A stretch of DNA of 64,000 nt from Thermoguttaceae bacterium (lineage in GTDB: Bacteria; Planctomycetota; Planctomycetia; Pirellulales; Thermoguttaceae): NCBI GenBank assembly GCA_017407125.1, contig JAFQXE010000010.1:47609-111608 (forward strand), read 5' to 3'. Positions 26,884-34,919 of the stretch are shown in pieces (within the stretch, counting starts at the first letter, position 1; each line of letters begins with the position of its first letter). The position numbers were made by a program, and so were the translations under genes. The notes beneath the pieces are model-generated. The model did not search any database. It was not told the origin of the DNA and was given only the letters and a program-made list of their open reading frames with translations.

Positions 26884-26893
26884 CCCCCTCGCA

Positions 26894-27640
26894 ATGAGCC
26901 ATATAATATGTGTAGTCAATCAAAAGGGCGGCGTTGGAAAGACGACCACGGCGGTAAATCTGTCAGCGGCGTTGGCGTATTCTAACTACCCGACTTTGCT
27001 GGTTGACCTTGACCCCCAATGCAACGCGACCAGCGCATTGGGGAAAACGCCGTTGGAAAATCATCCGCTGGCAACAGGCCGTCCGTGGAACGACTCGCTT
27101 GTCAACTCGGGCATAGCGAGTCTGGATTTGCTGCCCGGCGCGCGATCGTTGGCGGATATTCAGGCTCTCAATGCAGAAGACCCGGATCAAACAAAACGTC
27201 TGCGAGACGTCCTGGCATTTGGGCTGAGCGATTATCAATACGTTCTGATTGATTCTCCACCCAGCGTCGGCGCGTTAACCAAAACCGCTCTGACCGCCAG
27301 CGACGAAACGCTCATGCCGATTCAGTGCGAATATTTCGCCATGGAAGGTCTAACGAGAATGATCGAGCTTATTCGCGACGTACGAAACGACTTGAAACAT
27401 CGTTTGGAGTTTGCCGGCGTGGTATTGACAATGGTCGATTACAGTCTTGAACTAACGCGCGAAGTGGAAAACGACGTGCGAGAATTTTTCGGTGAAATTG
27501 TGTTCCGAACGGTAATTCCCCGCGACGTGTCGCTGGCGGAAGCGTCCAGTTTCGGACAGAACATATTTGAATACGCGCCGCGCAGCCGAGCGGCTCGCGC
27601 GTACCGCGAACTTTGCATGGAGGTTACGGATCGTGGCTAA
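26894..27640 (+). CDS. parA: Chromosome-partitioning ATPase ParA/Soj
   Basis: 248 residues from the ATG at 26894 (MSHIICVVNQKGGVGKTT); an upstream TTG would add 15 residues unlike the family. The deviant Walker A KGGVGKTTTA is at residues 11-20, Walker B is in YVLIDSPPSVG, and LVDLDPQCNATSALG follows strand 2. ParA forms ATP-dependent dimers on nucleoid DNA and moves ParB-parS complexes to segregate origins. parB overlaps the 3' end by 8 bp. Lying 22 kb from the proposed origin fits a chromosomal parAB. Confidence 0.96.
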   Translation: MSHIICVVNQKGGVGKTTTAVNLSAALAYSNYPTLLVDLDPQCNATSALGKTPLENHPLATGRPWNDSLVNSGIASLDLLPGARSLADIQALNAEDPDQTKRLRDVLAFGLSDYQYVLIDSPPSVGALTKTALTASDETLMPIQCEYFAMEGLTRMIELIRDVRNDLKHRLEFAGVVLTMVDYSLELTREVENDVREFFGEIVFRTVIPRDVSLAEASSFGQNIFEYAPRSRAARAYRELCMEVTDRG

Positions 27641-28682
27641 AGAAAGACGTTTGGGACGAGGCATTGAGAATCTGCTTAATAATGTGTCACGGGCAACGGA
27701 AACGGCGGGCAGAATCGAGGTTCCGCAAAAGCCGTCTTATAACGAGTGGAATTCTCCTGAAAAAAAGAGTTCCAGCGTCAGCGCTCCGTCTAACGTTTCT
27801 TCAAGCCCTGCCGCGGCAGCCGATAATGAACCGCAAACAGATACGATTCATTATCTGGATACAGATCTTATTGACTTCAACCCGTACCAGCCAAGAGAAG
27901 ATTTCAATTCTGAAGACATCATCAGATTGGCTCAGAGCATAAATGAGTACGGTCTGCTTCAGCCAACGGTTGTTCGGGCAAAAAGCGACGGACGATACGA
28001 GCTGGTTTCCGGAGAGCGCCGTCTGCGAGCCGCTATTCAGGTGGGATGGCAAAAGATTCCCGCCATGATTATTGAAGTTGACGATACTGATATGGCTATT
28101 CTGGCGCTGGTTGAAAACGTCCAACGAAAAGATCTCAACGCGATTGAAAAAGCAAAGTCGTTTAAACGGCTTATGAAAGTTGAAGGCTGCACTCAGGAAG
28201 AGCTCGCTAAATGTCTTAGTCTGGATCGTTCAACGATTGCCAACCTGGTTCGTCTTCTCGACCTGCCCCAGGACTTGCAAACCGCTATTCGGGAAGACAA
28301 AATCTCCGCCGCTCACGGTCGCGCTTTGCTTCCGCTTAAAGACGCCGAGCTTCAGCGCGAGTTTATGGAAAGAATCGTCAGCGATCATCTTTCCGCCCAT
28401 CAGGTTGAAGACATGGTTCGCGATTTTCTCAACAGCGAAAACGAGCCGGAAACTGAACCGGAAGACGTCGTTCCCATGAAACAGGAATCCGCTCAGTTAA
28501 AAGAGCTGGAAAACGCGTTCTATTCCACAATGGGCATGAAAGTCAAGCTGTCACAGGGAACAGGCGGCAAAGGAAAGATGACCATCTCCTTTAAGAATCA
28601 CAACCAGTTTGAACGTCTGCAGAGCATTCTCATGTCCGGCGATTATTCCGACGTTATCGGCAAAAAACGCAAGGCGGCGTAA
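27633..28682 (+). CDS. parB: Chromosome-partitioning protein ParB/Spo0J
   Basis: 349 residues from GTG at 27633, preceded by a perfect GGAGG (27619-27623) at 9 bp; the frame is open further upstream inside parA but that part is a shadow. The start VAKERRLGRGIENLL is typical. The ParB/Srx CTP-binding domain has DFNPYQPREDF, GLLQPTVVRA and VSGERRLRAAIQVGW, with NVQRKDLNAIEKAKSF after it; the helix-turn-helix is CTQEELAKCLSLDRSTIANLVRLL; the C-terminal part is a dimerisation domain. It binds parS; no obvious parS site was spotted here. A heptad hairpin follows immediately. Confidence 0.96.
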   Translation: MAKERRLGRGIENLLNNVSRATETAGRIEVPQKPSYNEWNSPEKKSSSVSAPSNVSSSPAAAADNEPQTDTIHYLDTDLIDFNPYQPREDFNSEDIIRLAQSINEYGLLQPTVVRAKSDGRYELVSGERRLRAAIQVGWQKIPAMIIEVDDTDMAILALVENVQRKDLNAIEKAKSFKRLMKVEGCTQEELAKCLSLDRSTIANLVRLLDLPQDLQTAIREDKISAAHGRALLPLKDAELQREFMERIVSDHLSAHQVEDMVRDFLNSENEPETEPEDVVPMKQESAQLKELENAFYSTMGMKVKLSQGTGGKGKMTISFKNHNQFERLQSILMSGDYSDVIGKKRKAA

Positions 28683-28686
28683 GGTT

Positions 28687-28775
28687 AGGCAGTAGGCAGT
28701 AGGCAATAGGCAGTAGTTTAAATGTTCCTACTGCCTACTGCCTCTTGCCTATTGCCTTCTCACTTTTTTTCTAAA
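28687..28775 (+). repeat. Heptad inverted-repeat element 2 (GGCAGTA units), terminator-like
   Basis: The left arm (28687-28716) is AGGCAGT-AGGCAGT-AGGCAAT-AGGCAGT; the right arm (28727-28758) is the near-complement CCTACTG-CCTACTG-CCTCTTG-CCTATTG. A 10-nt loop separates them and a T7 run follows at about 28,764. It begins 4 bp after the parB stop, so it can work as a terminator. The unit sequence differs from the elements at 23.2, 40.4 and 51.7 kb, yet the architecture is the same. Confidence 0.85.
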
Positions 28776-28881
28776 AAATTTTTTCTTTTCTTGCAATAAA
28801 CTTTTTGCCCTTTGTGTTTAAGTGTTATAAGTCATTCAAATGAGATTAAAAACACAACACTTTATACAAAGGAGACAAAAA

Positions 28882-29589
28882 ATGAATCTCAAAAAATTTG
28901 CTTTGAGTACAGCTGCCGCTGTCATGTTTGGATCGTTTGCTCTGGCTCAAGGACCCGCTCCTGAACCGAAAGAAGGCGATCGTCCCGAACCCCCGCGCCC
29001 GGAAATGAGCGAAAACCATCCGGAAGACAAAGGCCCCGCTAAAGTCCATCGTGAACACGGACCCAAAGACGTTCGTCACAATCGCGGCGATCGACCCATG
29101 CCCCCGCGCCATCATGAAGGCAAGGGCGAATTCAAACCCGGCGACCGTCCGTTCCCGCCGTTCCCACCGCGTGACGGCGAAGGAAAAGGCGAATTCAAGC
29201 CCGGCGACCGTCCGTTCCCGCCAATGCCGCGCGAAGGTGAAGGCGATGGCGAATTCAAACATGGCGACCGTCCGTTCCCGCCGTTCCCTCCGCGTGACGG
29301 CGAAGGCAAGGGCGAATTCAAGCCTGGTGATCGTCCGTTCCCGCCAATGCCGCGCGAAGGTGAAGGCGAATTCAAACCCGGCGATCATCCCTTCCCGCCT
29401 ATGCCGCCCCGTGAAGGAAAAGGCGAATTCAAGCCCGGCGATCGACCAATGCCCCCGCACATGAGACCGGACTTCAAAAAGGGCGATCGACCAATGCCCC
29501 CGCGCGATGGAAAAAAGGTAAAGCCTGAGAAGAAAGCCGGCTCAAAGGATAAAGCTCCGAAACCGGAACCGCCAAAGGACAAAGAATAA
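28882..29589 (+). CDS. Secreted Pro/Gly/charged tandem-repeat protein
   Basis: 235 residues from the ATG at 28882 with AAAGGAG upstream. A signal peptide (MNLKKFALSTAAAVMFGSFA, cut near ALAQ) is followed by a low-complexity chain. Its core is a 20-26-residue repeat of the type GKGEFKPGDRPFPP-FPPRDGE, present in about seven copies (roughly residues 85-205). The C-terminus is Lys-rich (KKVKPEKKAGSKDKAPKP). Cysteine is absent. Such chains are disordered and may be wall- or surface-associated. The repeats keep other frames open at the DNA level, so apparent genes on the opposite strand here are artefacts. Function unknown. Confidence 0.75.
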   Translation: MNLKKFALSTAAAVMFGSFALAQGPAPEPKEGDRPEPPRPEMSENHPEDKGPAKVHREHGPKDVRHNRGDRPMPPRHHEGKGEFKPGDRPFPPFPPRDGEGKGEFKPGDRPFPPMPREGEGDGEFKHGDRPFPPFPPRDGEGKGEFKPGDRPFPPMPREGEGEFKPGDHPFPPMPPREGKGEFKPGDRPMPPHMRPDFKKGDRPMPPRDGKKVKPEKKAGSKDKAPKPEPPKDKE

Positions 29590-29685
29590 TCTTTTTGCAA
29601 GAGAATACAAATCCTGAATCACCAACTCATCAGAAAGACGTTTCCCCGATAAACCGCAGGTTGTTACACCTGTGGTAAAGCCCCG

Positions 29686-29720
29686 CCCCGACAGGTTCGA
29701 AAGAGTCTGTCGGGGTTTTA
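29686..29720 (+). terminator. Rho-independent terminator after the repeat protein
   Basis: CCCCGACAG (29686-29694) pairs with CTGTCGGGG (29707-29715), then TTTTAATTT. A second hairpin, ACCGCAGGT with ACCTGTGGT (29653-29676), lies just upstream. Confidence 0.8.
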
Positions 29721-29747
29721 ATTTGAGAATTCTTTTTGATGCTGCGG

Positions 29748-30494
29748 CTAATCCGCAAACTTTTCTTCCGCCTCTTTGAGCTGTTGGGCGGTGTTAATAG
29801 AATACGTTTCCTGTTGTTCCAGCAGGATTTTTGCAATTACTCGTTTGCCGTTTGCTTTCAGAACTGCTGGGCAGTCCGTAAGATAATATTCCCCCTGGGC
29901 GTTGTTCGGTTTGACTTCTTTAATTGCATCCCAGAGGTCGGCGGCGTTGAAAACGTAATAACTCAGATTGACTTCCCGAATCTTGCGCTGTTCGTCCGTC
30001 GCGTCTTTTTCCTCGACAATGCCAACGAACTCGCCGTTTTCGTCACGAAGAATGCGGCCGAATCCAAACGGGTTCTCCGTTTCCAGCGTTCCAATCAGAC
30101 AAGCGCAGGGATTCTCCTGCCATTGATCCAGCATTCGTTTAATCGTTCGGCTGGACGTCAGCGGCTGATCCCCCGCCAGGACGATAACCGGACCGTCAAA
30201 ATCCTTCAGAGCGTCGTACGCGCTCCAGGCGGCGTCCGCGGTGCCTTTTTGTTCTTTTTGCAAAGCAAACGTCAGCCCAGACCAGCGATTATCACAGTTG
30301 TCCGCTGTAAGAGTTGATTCCACCAGTTCAGACTTATATCCGACAACCACAACCGGTTTGTCGACGCCCGCTTGCGCTAAAGCGTCCAAGACGTATTCGA
30401 CCATAGGCTGTCCTTTGAACGGAACGAGAACTTTCGGCAATTCGGAGTTCATTCGAACTCCTTTGCCTGCCGCTAAAATAATTGCAGATATCAT
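29748..30494 (-). CDS. GlmU-type sugar-nucleotidyltransferase, pyrophosphorylase domain only
   Basis: 248 residues from the ATG at 30494 (MISAIILAAGKGVRMNSELPKVLV), the canonical GlmU N-terminus; the frame is open further upstream but that overlaps pyrF. LAAGKGVRM binds nucleotide, QKEQKGTADAAWSA matches the GlmU GTAHA region, VIVLAGDQPLTSS matches GDVPL, and NLSYYVFNAADLWDAI plus GEYYLTDCPAVL follow. The left-handed beta-helix acetyltransferase half of GlmU is absent. It could make UDP-GlcNAc from GlcNAc-1-P in concert with a separate acetyltransferase, or use another sugar. It starts 5 bp after pyrF. Confidence 0.85.
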   Translation of the reverse strand: MISAIILAAGKGVRMNSELPKVLVPFKGQPMVEYVLDALAQAGVDKPVVVVGYKSELVESTLTADNCDNRWSGLTFALQKEQKGTADAAWSAYDALKDFDGPVIVLAGDQPLTSSRTIKRMLDQWQENPCACLIGTLETENPFGFGRILRDENGEFVGIVEEKDATDEQRKIREVNLSYYVFNAADLWDAIKEVKPNNAQGEYYLTDCPAVLKANGKRVIAKILLEQQETYSINTAQQLKEAEEKFAD

Positions 30495-30498
30495 AGAT

Positions 30499-31467
30499 TT
30501 ACTTGCGAAGCGCGTTACACATATCTTTAGTCGCAGCCAGAACGGCGTCTTTCCATTTTTCTTCGCCGTAGGATTCGTACGCTTTTGTTCTCCATGCGAA
30601 GTTAATCCCGCGGGAATTGTTGACAATCGCGCCCAGCCCTTTTTCGTCATACGCCGCTTTGACGCTATCGGCAGAACCGCCCTGAGCGCCGAAGCCGGGA
30701 ATCAAAAACCACGTGTTCGGCATACGCTGTCGCAGTTCCGCAAGCTCTTTGGGATACGTCGCGCCAACAACGGCGCCAACGTTTCCGTAACCGCACTGTC
30801 CAACGGTTTGTAACGCTTTGTTTTGAACGAAATCGCCGACGACTTCGTAAATTTTACGCCCGTCGGTCGTTTCCAGATTTTGAATCATGCCTCCGCCGGG
30901 ATTGGACGTTTTGACCAGAACAAAAACGCCAGCGTCCTGCTCAACGGCGGTTTGAATAAACGGGTCTAAAGAATCGTCTCCCAGATACGGACTGACGGTT
31001 AACGCGTCTGCGCCCCACGGCGACGTTTCTCCCAGAATCCCTTTTGCGTACGCAGCAGCCGTTGTACCGATGTCGTTCCGCTTGCCGTCCAAAATTACCA
31101 GCAAACCGCAGTCTCGAGCGTACTGAATAACGTCGTCCAAAGCCACCATGCCGTCTGAACCGAGCTGTTCAAAGAACGCCATTTGCGGCTTAACGCATGG
31201 AACGTACGGCGCAACAATGTCAATTATATCACAACAGAAATCGCAGAAGACCGTCGGAGCGATTTCCGAAACGTCAAAGCCGGCGTCTATGCGATCCGTA
31301 TCTTCATGAGTTCTCAAAGACATTAATTGACCGGAAAAATCGTTCAGGTCTTTTAATGAACTCTGTTTAATCGAATCCGGAATCCATTCAAAACGGGGAT
31401 CCAGACCGACCAAAACCGAAGAACCTTTTTTTTCTACGGCTGCTGCGAGTTTATCGATAAATGACAT
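30499..31467 (-). CDS. pyrF: Orotidine 5'-phosphate decarboxylase (type 2)
   Basis: 322 residues, the size of the type 2 family rather than the 230-residue E. coli type. VLVGLDPRFEWIPDS begins the barrel, CVKPQMAFFEQLG and VILDGKRNDIGTTAAAYA carry the catalytic Lys-Asp network (DGKRND), VLVKTSNPGGG and GNVGAVVGATYPKEL follow, with LIPGFGAQGG near the end. It catalyses the last step of UMP synthesis. The gene lies between the ketosynthase homologue (34 bp upstream) and the GlmU-like gene, probably in one leftward transcript. Confidence 0.95.
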   Translation of the reverse strand: MSFIDKLAAAVEKKGSSVLVGLDPRFEWIPDSIKQSSLKDLNDFSGQLMSLRTHEDTDRIDAGFDVSEIAPTVFCDFCCDIIDIVAPYVPCVKPQMAFFEQLGSDGMVALDDVIQYARDCGLLVILDGKRNDIGTTAAAYAKGILGETSPWGADALTVSPYLGDDSLDPFIQTAVEQDAGVFVLVKTSNPGGGMIQNLETTDGRKIYEVVGDFVQNKALQTVGQCGYGNVGAVVGATYPKELAELRQRMPNTWFLIPGFGAQGGSADSVKAAYDEKGLGAIVNNSRGINFAWRTKAYESYGEEKWKDAVLAATKDMCNALRK

Positions 31468-31501
31468 GGGCGTCTCCTTTTAGTAAAGGGAACCGTTTGT
31501 A

Positions 31502-32863
31502 TCAAGGCTCAAACTTTTTAATAACCGTTGCTGAGGTTTGCCCTTGCGGCGAAATGCTGATGTTGACGAAAATGTTTCCAGCAGGAACCGCTTCTGTTAC
31601 AATTCGCACCGGGCAATCTTCATCAGGCGTAGTATAATTGGGGTTGGGGAACAGCGTTCCGTGCTGCAGGGCTTCGATTCCAGCAATGAGCTCGACAATG
31701 CCAGCTCCAGCGCCGAGGTTGCCGAAATTCGCCTTGGGCGCGACGACATTAACGCCGTTAGGACCAAAGACGTCTGCAATTCCCTGCGCTTCGCCTTTGT
31801 CAACTTCCGGATCGGACAAGCCGTGAGCAACAACAAAATCAATATCCTTGGGCGTCAGACCAGCTCGCGGAATAACAACCTCCAAAACGTTTTTGACCGC
31901 TCTGCGAATCACGTCCGCCGGAGCGGGCTTTCCTTTGAGCTGACCGTTGGAAGCGATTGTCGACGCGCCCGCCAGAAGTTCCGCCTGAACCGTTGCGCCG
32001 CGCTTTTGCGCCCCAGCCAACGTTTCCAAAACCACGCAGCCTGCGCCTTCAGCAAGAACCTGTCCAGAGCGATTCTTTTCAAACGGACGGCTTGCCTGAT
32101 CCGGTTGGGAAGCGTAGCTGGCATCCGCGAGCTTTTCGTTTTTGAACGCCTGAAGAGCTTTCATGGGATTAAGCCGCGTTCCTGTCGCGCCGCAAAGCAT
32201 CATGTCGTAATCGCCATTGTCGAGGAAATGGGACGCATGTTCAAGGCACATGTTGCCGGACGCTTCTCGCTGAGTAATAGAGTTGCTGGCTCCGCGCATG
32301 TCGTTGTACATAGTAACGTGACACGCCGGCATGTTCGGCAGGAAGATAAGCAGCCAAAGCGGATTCATCGCCGGCAAACCTTTTTCGGGCCACTGTTCGA
32401 AGTCGAATTCGCGGTTTTCAGTCAGACATTTGGAAACCGCCAGCTCGAAATCATACGGCATGGTAATTTGATAATCGCTGCCGAAATAAATGCCGCTGCG
32501 ATCCGGGGAGTAATGCGAACCGTCAACCGGAACAGAGCCGTCGTCCGTTGCCGGACCTTCAAAACCGGCGTCATGCAAAGCGCGCTGAGCAGCCGCCAAA
32601 CCCAAACGGGTTTCACGACTCATAACTTTTTGACCTTTGCGAATGTTCTTTTTAACGTCTTTGGAAAGAACGCCATAATTGTCAATGTCGCTGACAAACT
32701 CTCGCGCTTCGCCTCCAAAAGAAACGGGAGAATCCGGCGGCAGCTGCGTAAGAGCTTCAACTCCGCTTTTGCCGGATGAAAGATTTTCCCAAAGCTGTTC
32801 CTTTGTAAGACCTAAAGGACTAATTTGTCCCATACCCGTTATAACGATTCTCTGTTTATACAT
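31502..32863 (-). CDS. Beta-ketoacyl synthase homologue lacking catalytic Cys and one His
   Basis: 453 residues of FabF-like thiolase fold: RIVITGMGQISPLG at the N-terminus, SRPFEKNRSGQVLAEGAG and VVAHGLSDPEVDKGEAQ. The active-site segment reads SITQREASG where FabF has SIATACTSG, so the nucleophile Cys is Glu200. His347 and Lys377 are kept, but the second catalytic His (GHLLGAAG in FabF) is Asn382 in GNLGAGAG, and the C-terminal NSFGFGGTN loop is lost. This pattern is like chain-length factors or decarboxylase-type ketosynthases and argues against ordinary condensation. No partner ketosynthase lies next to it. First gene of a likely operon with pyrF. Confidence 0.85.
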   Translation of the reverse strand: MYKQRIVITGMGQISPLGLTKEQLWENLSSGKSGVEALTQLPPDSPVSFGGEAREFVSDIDNYGVLSKDVKKNIRKGQKVMSRETRLGLAAAQRALHDAGFEGPATDDGSVPVDGSHYSPDRSGIYFGSDYQITMPYDFELAVSKCLTENREFDFEQWPEKGLPAMNPLWLLIFLPNMPACHVTMYNDMRGASNSITQREASGNMCLEHASHFLDNGDYDMMLCGATGTRLNPMKALQAFKNEKLADASYASQPDQASRPFEKNRSGQVLAEGAGCVVLETLAGAQKRGATVQAELLAGASTIASNGQLKGKPAPADVIRRAVKNVLEVVIPRAGLTPKDIDFVVAHGLSDPEVDKGEAQGIADVFGPNGVNVVAPKANFGNLGAGAGIVELIAGIEALQHGTLFPNPNYTTPDEDCPVRIVTEAVPAGNIFVNISISPQGQTSATVIKKFEP

Positions 32864-32904
32864 GGATATCTCTAATGGTTAGTGCGTAGCTGTATAATAT
32901 CAAT

Positions 32905-32927
32905 CTATAAACCGCGTCTGTTTATAG
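32905..32927. promoter_or_regulatory. Inverted repeat upstream of the ketosynthase homologue
   Basis: CTATAAAC and GTTTATAG are perfect 8-bp arms around 7 bp, 42 bp above the ATG at 32863. Placed where a repressor or activator could bind near the leftward promoter. Confidence 0.4.
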
Positions 32928-33081
32928 TTTGATTTTAACAACTTTTCCTCTGCGTACAGGGGTTCTCATATAAAAAACATTCAAATACATTGTAGCGCTT
33001 CAAAAAATTTTGAATAGCCCCCTATCCCCCTCTTTCATATATTTAAAAATATGTTAAAATCAGAATGTTGGATTATGAAAT

Positions 33082-33101
33082 ATGGCATATTGTTATGCCA
33101 T
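33082..33101. promoter_or_regulatory. Inverted repeat upstream of tpiA
   Basis: ATGGCATA-TTGT-TATGCCAT is a perfect dyad 50 bp above the tpiA ATG, just below a weak TTTCAT-16-TAAAAT promoter candidate (33033-33060). It could be an operator or a leader hairpin. Confidence 0.4.
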
Positions 33102-33151
33102 GATATAGACAGGTTTTATTGTTAAAAACCATTTTTATTTGGAGAGAAAAA

Positions 33152-33907
33152 ATGCGTCGTCCTTTTATCGCTGGAAACTGGAAAATGAATATGGACAAGG
33201 CTGGAGCAGTTGCTTTGGCTCAAGGGCTTGTTGAAGCCTGCAAAGACATCGCCGATGTTGACGTTGCCATTTGCCCGCCGTTTGTTTATCTGGACGCTGT
33301 TTGCCAGGTATGCAAGGGAACCAACGTTGCCGTTGGAGCGGAAAACTGCTACTTTGAAGATAACGGCGCGTTCACCGGAGAAATCAGCGTTGCGATGCTC
33401 AAAGACATCGGAGCGACCTACGTCATTTTGGGACACAGCGAACGCCGCAACATCATTGGCGAAAGCAACGAACTGATCAACAAGAAAGTTAAAAAAGCCC
33501 TCGCTGGCGGTCTGAAACCGATTCTCTGCATTGGCGAACTGCTCGAAACCCGCAAAGCCGGCAAGACGATGGACGTTGTCAAAGATCAGCTGGAAGGCTC
33601 TTTGGCTGACCTTACCGCGGAAGACATGGCTAACGTAACTCTGGCTTACGAACCGGTTTGGGCAATCGGAACCGGCGAAGTCGCCACCCCGGAACAGGCG
33701 GAAGAAGTTCACGCCTTCGTTCGCGATTGGCTTACCAACCGTTTCGGCGCTGAAGTCGCCCAAAACACCCGCATTCAGTACGGCGGAAGCGTCAAGGCCA
33801 GCAATGCTCAAGGGCTTATTGGCAAAGAAGATATCGACGGAGCTTTGGTTGGCGGCGCGTCTTTGAAAGTTGACGCTTTCATGGGCATTATCACCAACTG
33901 CCGTTAA
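33152..33907 (+). CDS. tpiA: Triosephosphate isomerase
   Basis: 251 residues from the ATG at 33152 with GGAGAG upstream; an in-frame upstream start would add eleven residues and is unlikely. MRRPFIAGNWKMN carries the catalytic Asn and Lys, VILGHSERR the catalytic His, and LAYEPVWAIGTG the catalytic Glu; IQYGGSVKASN and VGGASLK bind phosphate at the C-terminus. It interconverts dihydroxyacetone phosphate and glyceraldehyde 3-phosphate in glycolysis. secG follows after 119 bp on the same strand. Confidence 0.98.
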   Translation: MRRPFIAGNWKMNMDKAGAVALAQGLVEACKDIADVDVAICPPFVYLDAVCQVCKGTNVAVGAENCYFEDNGAFTGEISVAMLKDIGATYVILGHSERRNIIGESNELINKKVKKALAGGLKPILCIGELLETRKAGKTMDVVKDQLEGSLADLTAEDMANVTLAYEPVWAIGTGEVATPEQAEEVHAFVRDWLTNRFGAEVAQNTRIQYGGSVKASNAQGLIGKEDIDGALVGGASLKVDAFMGIITNCR

Positions 33908-33922
33908 ATTAATAATTGACTT

Positions 33923-33958
33923 CGATAAACGGCGGGCGTTTTTGTTCGCTGTTTATCG
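33923..33958 (+). terminator. Stem-loop after tpiA
   Basis: CGATAAACGGCG (33923-33934) pairs with CGCTGTTTATCG (33947-33958) with one mismatch around a loop containing T5. Only TTT follows, so termination may be partial and let secG be read. Confidence 0.5.
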
Positions 33959-34026
33959 GGTTTCAATATAGTCGTCATTTTTGACGATTGTTTCCTACAC
34001 CTACTTTTTCCTGACTGAGGATTTTC

Positions 34027-34791
34027 ATGGTTCAAATTTTATTAAACGTTTTGTGCATCATCCTGTTGTTACTTGCCGTTTTTTTGATTCTGCTGATTTT
34101 GATTCAGCGAGGTAAAGGCGGCGGTTTGGCTGGCGCTTTTGGCGGCGCAGGCGGACAGAGCGCTTTCGGAACAAAAGCCGGAGATGCGTTCACCAGAATC
34201 ACCATCTACGTAGCTTCTGTGTGGATTCTTTTGTGCTTCTTCACAGTTTGGCTTGCAAACGACGCTTTGAGCGGCAAAAAATCTCGTTTTACAAAAAGCG
34301 AACCGGCTGCTGCAACCACAACAGATTCAGAAGCTGCTACGCCGGCTTCGGAAAACCCAGTCGCGCCAGAAACTCCTGCTGAGCCTGTCGCTCCTGAAAT
34401 AGCTCCGGAAACTCCGGCTGAACCCGCTGCTCCTGAAGCCGCTCCAGAAACTCCGGCTGAACCCGCTGCTCCTGAAGCCGCTCCAGAAACCCCGGCTGAA
34501 CCCGCTGCTGAGCCCGCTCCGGAAACTCCGGCTGAACCCGCTGCTCCTGAAGCCGCCCCGGAAACTCCGGCTGAACCAGCTGCTCCTGAAGCCGCTCCGG
34601 AAACCCCAGCTGAACCCGCTGCTGAACCTGCTCCGGAAACCCCGGCTGAACCCGCTGCTCCTGAAGCCGCTCCGGAAACTCCGGCTGAACCCGCTACTGA
34701 ACCTGCTCCGGAAACCCCGGCTGAGCCCGCTGCTGAACCTGCTCCGGAAACCCCGGCTGAACCCGCTGCCGAACCGGCTCCGGAAAATTAA
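34027..34791 (+). CDS. secG: Protein translocase subunit SecG with long Ala/Pro/Glu repeat tail
   Basis: 254 residues, against 75-130 for usual SecG. Residues 1-85 are SecG: a first helix (LLNVLCIILLLLAVFLILLILIQ), the conserved RGKGGGLAGAFGGAGGQSAFG loop in two parts, and a second helix (ITIYVASVWILLCFF). From about residue 100 the chain is a Pro/Ala/Glu tandem repeat, built from PETPAEPAAPEAA units of about 13 residues, in about ten copies. The tail would be acidic, extended and lies after the second helix. The SecG part assists SecYE in protein export; the tail function is unknown. AGGA precedes the ATG at 34027. Confidence 0.9.
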   Translation: MVQILLNVLCIILLLLAVFLILLILIQRGKGGGLAGAFGGAGGQSAFGTKAGDAFTRITIYVASVWILLCFFTVWLANDALSGKKSRFTKSEPAAATTTDSEAATPASENPVAPETPAEPVAPEIAPETPAEPAAPEAAPETPAEPAAPEAAPETPAEPAAEPAPETPAEPAAPEAAPETPAEPAAPEAAPETPAEPAAEPAPETPAEPAAPEAAPETPAEPATEPAPETPAEPAAEPAPETPAEPAAEPAPEN

Positions 34792-34824
34792 GTTGGACAG
34801 TCTGGTTAATCTTTGAAATAAATC

Positions 34825-34868
34825 TTAACTGTTTTTCATTGAGTCTGCGCTCAGTGGAAAACAGTTAA
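34825..34868 (+). terminator. 19-bp stem-loop between secG and yicC
   Basis: The arms 34825-34843 and 34850-34868 are complementary over 19 positions with two G-U pairs and a 6-nt loop. No T-run follows directly, so it may be an RNA-processing or attenuation site rather than a classical terminator. Confidence 0.55.
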
Positions 34869-34919
34869 TTGTTGTATTCTGTTTGGGGTAAATCCTCCCC
34901 CAGTTATCGTGAATATATA

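Larger units (their letters stand above)
26573..26893. other. 321-bp divergent murJ-parA intergenic region
   Basis: It holds an inverted-repeat mosaic element, a direct heptad array and the parA -10 box, each listed separately. A leftward open frame of 81 codons across the mosaic element is not supported as a gene. Confidence 0.6.

Noticed and set aside
28846..29460. Open frames on the minus strand and other phases across the Pro-rich repeat gene
   Set aside because: The DNA repeat period is a multiple of three, keeping all phases open. Only the plus frame has a ribosome site and signal peptide.
29653..29676. tRNA-like stem near 29.65 kb
   Set aside because: It is a single hairpin; no acceptor stem, anticodon arm or T-arm could be assembled. 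No tRNA was found elsewhere.
31538..32779. 413-codon rightward frame opposite the ketosynthase homologue
   Set aside because: Shadow; Arg/Asn-rich without any motif, while the opposite strand encodes a clear family member.
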